From the NCBI GenBank assembly GCA_963920765.1, contig OY987242.1, forward strand, positions 24,018,002 to 24,082,001: 64,000 bases of DNA. Direction: 5' to 3'. Positions 56,700 to 64,000 of this stretch are shown here, one piece after another. This DNA comes from Ulota crispa. Its lineage: Eukaryota; Streptophyta; Bryopsida; Orthotrichales; Orthotrichaceae. The translations under genes were made by a program, and so were the position numbers. The notes under the pieces were generated by a model, which saw only the letters and a list, made by a program, of their open reading frames with translations, was not told where the DNA came from and searched no databases. Position 1 is the first letter of the stretch. Every line of letters begins with the position of its first letter.

Positions 56700-58282
56700 C
56701 TTCTTCGGGAAGTACGCTGAGGCGGTTCGAATCAAGTGTCAGAATCTTAAGAGATCGAGGTTTACCAATTGTCGGTGGCAGCCTCTCCAACAAATTCTCC
56801 GCTAAAATCTAGACACATTCCACCCTCTTTCAAACGTGAGCCAAAATCAAGCCACTGTTCTGAAAGTAACAAGGTCAAAACACACAAAAAAAGACTTACA
56901 CAGAAATTTTAAAAATACTAAAGGACCTATTCGATTCTCAAGTCCTGCTTTGTTTGTTTAAGAGAAACAAGAAAAACTCTCACCAATCTCTGAAGGATGA
57001 CAAAGTTTCCAATCTGTTCTGGGAGTGTTCCTGCAAATTTGGTAGAGAAAAGATAAAAAAAGCTTTGAGATACAAGCATCGTGGCTTCGAGCATTTCTAA
57101 CATTCTAGAATGGCTACACAGATTGCCCTTGCGACATGAGGTAAGATCTCAAGACTGCAAAGCAAGAATCTGGATTGCAAGCTTCTCATCAAAAATGTCA
57201 CGTTTCTCGTAAAAAAATAGGAAAAACTAGGCAAAAAAACATACTCCCTCTGTCCCTCTAAAAACGTTCAAAAAGCTTCATTTCAAAGGATTAACTGCGT
57301 TTACACATGCATTCTAGAATCAATATACCATCTATCAAACGTATGCAAAATCTCCGCTTTGATGTTGCCATTTGCGCACCCAAATTCCATGCAAAAAGTA
57401 TCATATTTGTGCAATTTGAGAATGCTACCAACTCCTCATTATTTTAGTCTTTATGCTAGTCACACGTGCATTCTAGAATCAATATACAATCAACCAAACG
57501 TATGCAAAATCTCCAGCTTTGATGTTGCTGTTTGGGCACCCAAATTCCATGCAAAAAGTACCATATTTGTGCATGTTACCAACTCAATATTGATGATTTA
57601 AAGCTTAGTAGCAACAATGATATCTCATATGGGCAAAGCCAAGCTTGCTAGGAGAGGAATGCTCCCTAATTGCTCAACTTGTTCCCATGAAATCATTGAA
57701 CATGACAAACGCTTTCTCAGCATTTGAAATCAGCAAAAGGGAGCCTTTTAGTGGTACAAGAAATGTGTCTGATTTGGACGTTTTCAAAGAGACAGAGGGA
57801 GTAGAATAATAGAAAGAACGAAGAAAAATCCAGTTGCGTCTAATAGAAGGACACATCATATGGCCACGTACCTAATTTATTGTGAGTAGCATCCAAAGTT
57901 CGCACCGAAGCACCGATATTCACCATTTCTACAGGCAAAGTCTGCAAACAAACACAACTTTCATTCTTCTTAGGAAATGCGCAAAACAAACGTACACAAA
58001 CCTCCTCTAAAACGGGGTTCTAGGATACAACCTTGCCACGTTATGCTTGATTGCAGAGCATTCAAATTGTGTCATAGTGAGAAACTTGAGACTCGAGATT
58101 TGAATGTAACGGCCTAACCCTAGGTTGCACATTCTAGAAAGAAGAGCTCTTGAGAAAAGAATAGAAAAGACTTTAAGAAGCTTTAGATTTGAATCCCGCA
58201 GGGCAACAATGCCAGTACTGCGCCATCGAGTGGCCTTCTCCGCTTTGTTCAATCCGCCAGGCTTCGCCTGACAACAGCCCAT
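56700..58282 (-). pseudogene. 5' part of a short intracellular LRR protein gene
   Basis: Four exons on the minus strand: 58172-58282 (MGCCQAKPGGLNKAEKATRW, then RSTGIVALRD), 57872-57941 (TLPVEMVNIGASVRTLDATH), 56984-57030 (TLPEQIGNFVILQRL) and 56700-56808 (ILAENLLERLPPTIGK, then SLKILTLDSNRLSVLPEE). They join in phase and form consecutive 23-residue leucine-rich repeats. Order and the RWRSTGIVALRD block fit, from memory, the roughly 260-residue plant LRR proteins of the At5g07910 type, whose Gly-Cys start suggests acylation. Exons 2-4 have good splice sites; the exon-1 donor is weak (AAA|GTCTTT). After the donor at 56699 (AAG|GTTACG) no further LRR exon is found down to the SmF block, so at least half of the protein is missing. 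Either the gene is a truncated fragment or its 3' exons are unrecognised. A 558-bp Stowaway-like element sits in intron 2. Confidence 0.75.
57244..57801. mobile_element. Stowaway-like MITE flanked by TA, internally duplicated (558 bp)
   Basis: Starts CTCCCTCTGTCCCTCTAAAA and ends GACAGAGGGAG, with TA on both sides. A block of about 120 bp with GCATTCTAGAATCAATATAC is repeated at about 57310 and 57469. It lies in intron 2 of the LRR gene. Confidence 0.88.
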
Positions 58283-58385
58283 TGAGCGAGGGATTCAACC
58301 TCCTCTTTAATTACTGGACACCGCGAGGGATTCCATTAATCTCCTCCGAAATCGGTTGAAAATTCGTTCGTGCTTGTGCCTATCG

Positions 58386-58612
58386 ATCCATCAAAGCCAT
58401 CAAAGCTATCAAAGCTATCAATCCATCAAAGCTACCAAAGCTATCAAAGCTATCATAGCTATCAAATTTATCAAAGCTATCAAAGCTATCAATGCTACCA
58501 AAGCTATCAAAGCTATCAAAGCTATCAATCCATCAAAGCTATCAAATTTACCGAAGCTACCAAAGCTATCAAATTTATCAAAGTTATCAAAGCTATCAAA
58601 GCTATCAAACCC
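58386..58612. repeat. 9-bp minisatellite, unit ATCAAAGCT
   Basis: About 25 units, some ATCAAATTT or ACCAAAGCT. The unit is three codons long, so all frames stay open, giving Lys-Ala-Ile or Ser-Lys-Leu type repeats; not a gene. It lies about 100 bp upstream of the LRR start codon, within its probable promoter. Confidence 0.95.
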
Positions 58613-60016
58613 TATCTAGCTAGCTAACTATGGCAATTCCTATATTCAGGCAGAAAATTTTGGAATGTTGCGATTCAGAGAAACTGCGATGCAATCGATT
58701 CGAGTATGGAGTTTGCAGAATTTGGGAGTCGGAAGAAAGATTGCGCTTTTATCTTTGGTCTTTTGAATGCGTCGTGGAATCGGAGGAAAAAAAATGGACT
58801 CGCGGGATGCATCGAAGAGAAGGCCGATCGGTTCTGAGAGTGTACGCTGATGCCACAAAAAAGTACCGAGAAAGGTACCGAGAAAAGTTCTGAAAAAGTA
58901 CCGAACCCCGCCAAAAAGTGTCCGTCAAGCGTCAGTGCTGATGATGCCGAGGCCACACAGGCCAAATCAGCCGGTTTGAAATGGATGAAGAAGTAACTTG
59001 TATTTTTGGAAAATTATGGGATAATCACTTTTTTCATTTCATTTATTGTTTTCCTAAAGATAATCTCTCCACCATTCTAGGGCAGGAGGTTTGATACGCA
59101 GGTTTGTGAACTATCAAAATGGACAATTTTGAATAGACTAGAAAAGTGGGTCCTAGGAGGTTAAAGAATATGCTTTTTCACAAACATGTAAAATCCATCA
59201 CTTATTTTTCACAAATTGTCAGTTTGAAACGCCGGTTTTGGCTTGTGTGGTCCGGCCTTGATGCTAGGCCCACACAAGCCAAAACAGATGGTTTGAAACG
59301 GGTGACAAAGTTATTTTTATTTTTGGAAAACTAGGAGACAATCACTTTTAAAAGTTTCATCTCTTTTCTCCTAAAGGTAACCTTTCCACCATTCTAAGGC
59401 AAGAGGTTTGAGACACCGGTTTTGAACTCTTGAAAACATCAATTTTGATTAGACCAAAAAGGTGGAAGTAAAAAGTCAAAGAATCTAGTTTTCTGCATAG
59501 AAGTTATAGTTGCTACCTGTTTTTTACAAAGCAACGTTTTCAAACGCTGGTTTCATTTGGTGTGGCTTGGTCTTGATCTTGGTTTTCAAAAAAATGATTG
59601 CTCCTTTTTAAAGTAACTTTATTTTTGAGGAGATAGAAAATGAGTTGCATTTAATGCATTATAAGTATGCCTTGCAAGTGCTTTCAGTCTTGTCTTTCTT
59701 AATTTCATTGTGGTTTTTTATTCTTCTTTTCCCTACCTTTTTGGTGACATACACCTTTGGTAATTGTGGAGAAGGGTATTTCTGCAATTTTGAAAGCATG
59801 TTAAGGGTATTTGTGCAATTTTTGAAAAATCAAGGGTCTTTGTATAAATAACTCAAATATTGGGGGTATCCACCAAATTTTCCTTGAAATAAATGTATGC
59901 TATTACCTTGCAAGTCTTATACAAAAATTACAAGTTCATCCTTGTTTGCCAATTAATCTTTAGGAACCTAACTTCTTGTTGAACTATGTAAGTTATTTCA
60001 ATTCTTGTGCCACATA
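58613..60016. other. Intergenic region with weak repeats
   Basis: The + strand ORF at 58630-58893 (87 codons) has no recognised domain. Two imperfect copies of a block around GGTTTGAAACG(G)G and TTTGGAAAA occur at about 58970-59110 and 59285-59420. A one-sided relic of the GGGAAAATTT MITE ends near 59883. Confidence 0.4.
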
Positions 60017-60330
60017 AGGTAGGAGCACCCATAAGCAATGTTGTCCCCATAACCGTCAGTTCTGAAATCTTTGAAAATCTTTGAAAGTAAATACATGTAA
60101 TGACAAGGATGTACAACATGTGAACATGAAATCTTATAAGTGGTTATGGGTACAATGGCAGTTTCCTCTTCAAAAATTCACAACTTATTCTCATAATATC
60201 CAAATAATACATTCAAAATTGCAAACTCATTATTATTTTGTTCCTAATAGGATCCTATAATTTGTTATCTGTTTTTTAATACTCATCATGTTCAAAACCC
60301 TTAGATTGACGCTTATGGGTGTTCCTACCT
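60017..60330. mobile_element. MITE of the AGGTAGGAGCACC-ended family (314 bp)
   Basis: Starts AGGTAGGAGCACCCATAAGC and ends GCTTATGGGTGTTCCTACCT. Homologous to 9992-10295. A lone end of the family is at about 31697. Confidence 0.85.
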
Positions 60331-60911
60331 TACTAGTAATACTAACTTGCACTAATTCAAGAAGTAGGTGATGTTGCAAGGTGCACTACCAAAGTATATC
60401 ACCTCAATTAAAAAAATTTAATAAGTTGTGAGTTACTATACTTAAAGACCATCTCAAATACTATAACCCAAGTAACCAAAATTCCAATTTTTTTGAAAGC
60501 ATATATATCAATTAGAAAGTGTATGAAGGATGTTGCATTATGGAAATTGTGCCAATTTGTCACCAAATAAAAGAAAAAGAGGTTGAAATTGCATTTGTAT
60601 TTGACAAATAAAGACAAGAGAAACACCACACTTTCACACCAGTGATCCCAAATATGATTTTTGCTTTTAGCCCAAACGGCTAAAAATATTGCTAAAAAGC
60701 TAAAATTTTCAAATTTAACACTGTCATATCCACAAGTTTTTTAGCTGCATAACTTATTTGTTAGCAAACGCGGTAAATTTAGCCTATTTAAAGATCAATA
60801 TTTCACACTAGTTAAACAAAACTCACCCAAATCTTGCAGGATTCAAACCTTGGACAAATTGGACTAACTTGGAGTGACTTCAAATTCTTGTAACTTCCAC
60901 TTTTTCTCTCT

Positions 60912-61168
60912 AACATCATATCAGGTAAATTGGGAAAAACAAAGGTACCTTTTTGTACTCCACCTCAAACCCAAAAAGTTACCTCAACCTAGATTCAAAA
61001 GTATCAATTTTAGTTTGAGCCACTAAGATTTTTTCCCTCACAAATCCCTCCTCTCAGGTGAGGACACATGTACCCAAAAAAACGGTGGAGCTTGGTTTGG
61101 GGTGATCACCCCAAACCTTCAAAAGTCCCAAAATGAACGTTTTGACCCAATTTAATGAATAACGCGAT
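60912..61168 (+). mobile_element. 4-bp-group MITE flanked by CTCT (257 bp)
   Basis: Starts AACATCATATCAGGTAAATT and ends with the complement of ATCGCGTTATTCATTAAATT. CTCT at 60908-60911 and 61169-61172. Closest relative is 14184-14440. Confidence 0.87.
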
Positions 61169-62022
61169 CTCTATTTAGATTTTAGTATCCCTTTGCATAA
61201 CAAAACCTCACAAGGCATTAAACATCCTCATGAGATACTTGGCTAACAATGCCATACCTAAACCCATATTAGAATAAGAGATAAAACTGAAACCCTTCCC
61301 ATGCATGCAATCCTTCTTTAAACCTAAAACTAATTACACATTTAAAAGCCTAGAGCTCAAAATTGCCTTGACTCAAGCAAGCCTCTTGTAGATTGAGAAC
61401 GTATTAGTGATAAATTGACGATGAACTTTTTGTGATTGTAATAGCATTTTAACCATGATTTGATGTTTTTTTCAAATAATTCTAACAATTTTCTTATGTG
61501 ATTCATGTCAATCTTAATGCATTGTGTCCTTGTTTTTGGGGGCTTTAAAAAGATGTAATTATTTTTTAGTTTGGTAAAGAATCGATTGCATGAGAGAGGT
61601 TTGAGTGAGGAATGGATATTTGTGAACCCTACTCTAAACTCCAACCTTCACAAGTTGATACCCAATGACTATTGTGTTTTATACCACAATACTCCATTCA
61701 AAAATCGTATCTTCCATAAGGTAGGAGGCTCAAATTCTCTTTGGATCTAAGAGGGTCTTTCCATGCTCACTTGGTGGCCAGTCAATCTAAAATGCCCCAC
61801 CAATAATTGGTTAGATGGAGTTTCAAAAAAAACCAAAATGCCATTCGACCAATTATCAATGGGGTATTTTTAGATTGACCAACCATTGGGTGAGCATGAA
61901 AGAATGTCCTAATTGCGTTTACAATCTAGGAACAGTTGACATATTCTTTCAAATATACATTATTGTTATTGATGAATTGGGTAGGCTTAGTGTATATTTT
62001 GCTAAACCTAACTATTAGATAT
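61169..62022. other. Intergenic stretch, no gene recognised
   Basis: Short ORFs only. AAGGTAGGAGGCTCAA near 61718 is a lone end of the AGGTAGGAG family. Confidence 0.4.
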
Positions 62023-62098
62023 TTAATCCCTAAAGGACCAAGCCCTTTTCTTTGTGAAAATACTGAAAACTACCACTTTTGGGAGGATGAAAGGAATA

Positions 62099-62145
<47 letters not shown>

Positions 62146-62424
62146 AGACTGTATGAGGTACTTGGGAAAAAAATGAGTTTATTCCAAATGAAAAGGAGTG
62201 AGATATTTACATGTGATGTGAAGAAAAAAGTTTTTTTTCATACTGCCCAAAAATTTCAAAAGCCGTTGACCACTCTTATATCAAAAAAAATGCTCTACAC
62301 AATGTTGAGGTTTTTTTTTTCCATGTAGAAGACCAAGTTAGGTATGTGTGGGAGAATTTTCAAATCAATTGGAACTATACAACACATGGGAAAAAATAGT
62401 AAGTAAAAAGAAGTAGAGAATGAC
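62023..62424 (-). mobile_element. Truncated TTAA element, family P
   Basis: Starts TTAA then TCCCTAAAGGACCAAGCCC, and follows the P sequence until about 62424, where similarity stops. A (TA)n run at 62098-62142 has expanded inside it. Confidence 0.75.
62098..62142. repeat. (TA)n microsatellite
   Basis: About 22 TA units. Confidence 0.98.
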
Positions 62425-63469
62425 AATACTAAACGTAATACTATTGTCACTCCAAAAAATCATCCATTTTAACAAAATTAGCATAAAAAGGTGTAAACAA
62501 AAATCAACTAAATGACAATCAATTTAATACAAAAATATTTTCAAATTGTATTTGTTAAAATACATACTAAGCAAGTGTGACTTTGGTAAATTGGTGCTAT
62601 GAGAGCCTTTATCCTTGTAACATTGGCTTACCTTTTGAGTAGGGTACCTCCAACTTCCTTGAGATAGCTTCTCTAAATAGAAACCCTCTTCTAAGATCAA
62701 AATTCAATAAATCAAGGCAGTAGGCTTCATTGATACAGTACCACAATTAGAACTTGTTTAAACATAATTGTGTACTTGGTAATTTAACTTTATATCATGG
62801 CCATGGAATCACCACTTGTACATGTTAAACTCAATGTAAATTTTAACAACTACGCATAAATGTGTGATGAACATGATGATTGTGAAGAGTGTAGTTTGAT
62901 TGATCATTTTCAAGTGTTGGTGATATCCATTACAAATATCTTGAAACTACAAAATTCTGCATAAGGGTCTATATGTTAATCACGTATGAATTAGGGAAAT
63001 GCTATTCCGTGAGCATAACTTTGTGAGCCGTCAGTCGCCAGCAAGAAATTTTGATAGAAAAATGAATATATCTATGATCGTGGAGAAGTACCCCAAGACC
63101 GTGTGCATATTTTCTTGCAAATTTGACTATTTGAATTACCATTTTCAAGTAAAAACACAATAGCAAAATTGAATTTGACTAACTCAAATAGGAGAATAAA
63201 AATATTTGAAATTAACAAAGATCACAAAACATAACAAAATTGAGCATATGAATAATTGGAATTTAGAAATGAATAGGGGAATTTAAAAAAATTCAAACAT
63301 ACACAATATTGATTAGAGAAGTAATGAAGGCATATGTCCAAATATAGAAATCAACAAAATTGATAAGGGCAAAGAGGGTGATGGAAATATTATATGTAAA
63401 TGCAGTAATAACAAGAAAATCCTTGGTAGGAATTGTGGCAAACACCAAAGAAAATGAAATTTAGCACAA
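62425..63469. other. AT-rich intergenic stretch
   Basis: Nothing recognised; no repeat partner in the window. Confidence 0.4.
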
Positions 63470-64000
63470 TTAGAAGGCAACAAAGATAGGAAAGAAAAAT
63501 TGCCTATAATCAGGAAATTTAGGAGCCACACTTGGAGTGTTTGCGCTACTCTCCAAATTAGAATTGCTAAACAATTGAGCAATGTGCCATTTTGTCTCAT
63601 TGCAAGCACTCTCTTGAATGCTGATGATATGTGCTATAGAAGAACCAAGTGAGCAATTTGGAGCAGGCCTAGGAGGCAAATCAATTGCAATACCAGGGAT
63701 TAGGGTTGGTGACTCTTCAGGTTTAGACTAAAGATTGCTAGTTTGATTGAAACAGTGAGCACTTCTTAGCTCAATTCTAGGATGGGAAAATTTCACCTTG
63801 TTAGGCCAATGTGACTCACATTCAAAACCAAGAGGAACCTCTGCCTTCCATTTGAGGGATCCAAAAATATCTTCTCCTTCCAAATGAGGTAATTGGGTAC
63901 AAAATTCACCTACACCTGGAACTTCATTCATAGCCCTTGCTACCTTAGAAGGGTCTCCTATGCGCACCGCAATTTGATGAGTAAGTCTCATTTGAAGTTT
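63470..64000 (-). pseudogene. Interrupted ORF of unknown family, continuing beyond the window
   Basis: The frame is open from the right edge (KLQMRLTHQIAVRIGDPSKV and onward) to a TAG at 63728-63730, and then open again in the same frame to a TAA at 63470. In total about 176 codons of non-repetitive, protein-like composition (for example GVGEFCTQLPHLEGEDIFGS; later APNCSLGSSIAHIISIQESA). I recognise no domain. A single stop suggests a decaying gene or transposon-derived ORF, with its start to the right. Confidence 0.45.

Noticed and set aside
58356-58627. Lys-Ala-Ile and Gln-Ser-Tyr repeat ORFs
   Set aside because: Three-frame read-through of the 9-bp ATCAAAGCT minisatellite.

Overview
The window reads as repeat-rich nuclear DNA of a land plant. 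It is AT-rich, the genes have GT-AG introns, and three recognisable housekeeping-type genes carry plant-like proteins: two copies of the spliceosomal Sm protein F (SmF), the translation initiation factor eIF3g, and the 5' part of a small intracellular leucine-rich-repeat gene. Three short secreted Pro/Ala-rich (cell-wall or arabinogalactan-like) proteins are also plant-typical. I cannot fix the species. The mixture of transposon families makes me lean to a non-flowering plant, but that is only an impression.

Layout. 1-4.6 kb: repeats, including two TTAA-flanked elements. 4.6-5.8 kb: a secreted Pro/Ser-rich gene (-) with an in-frame stop in its signal peptide and a tandemly duplicated upstream region. 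6.2-7.0 kb: possible exons of an unidentified gene. 7.7-14.5 kb: dense short transposons, with a chain of TTAA elements at 11.3-12.7 kb. 15.0-15.7 kb: a secreted Pro-rich gene (+), also with a tandemly duplicated 5' region. 18.3-21.9 kb: SmF copy 1 (-). 22-26.8 kb: hairpin elements. 26.9-28.1 kb: a decayed third SmF copy (+). 30.2-31.2 kb: a TTAA element. 32.8-35.3 kb: eIF3g (+). 35.9-39.3 kb: MITEs around a tiny secreted YAP-repeat gene (-). 39.4-44.3 kb: TTAA elements and a Stowaway-like MITE. 44.3-53.4 kb: the paralogous SmF block (copy 2, -), inflated from 3.6 to 9.1 kb by insertions. 53.4-55.9 kb: more elements. 56.7-58.3 kb: LRR gene 5' part (-). 58.4-64 kb: minisatellite, MITEs, and an interrupted ORF running off the right edge.

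The main result is a large population of non-autonomous DNA elements that fall into groups by target-site duplication. (i) About nineteen elements of several unrelated internal sequences are bounded by TTAA and begin CCC / end GGG, the signature of piggyBac-type (or Sola3-type) transposition; they are nested and chained through shared TTAA sites. (ii) A family of about 250-bp MITEs has 4-bp duplications of variable sequence and inserts into its own copies. (iii) Several hairpin MITEs have 9-bp duplications (Mutator-like). (iv) There are single CACTA-like, hAT-like and Stowaway-like elements and a further AGGTAGGAG-ended family. The two SmF blocks act as natural filled/empty-site pairs and prove several of the insertion boundaries. 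No transposase gene is visible in the window.
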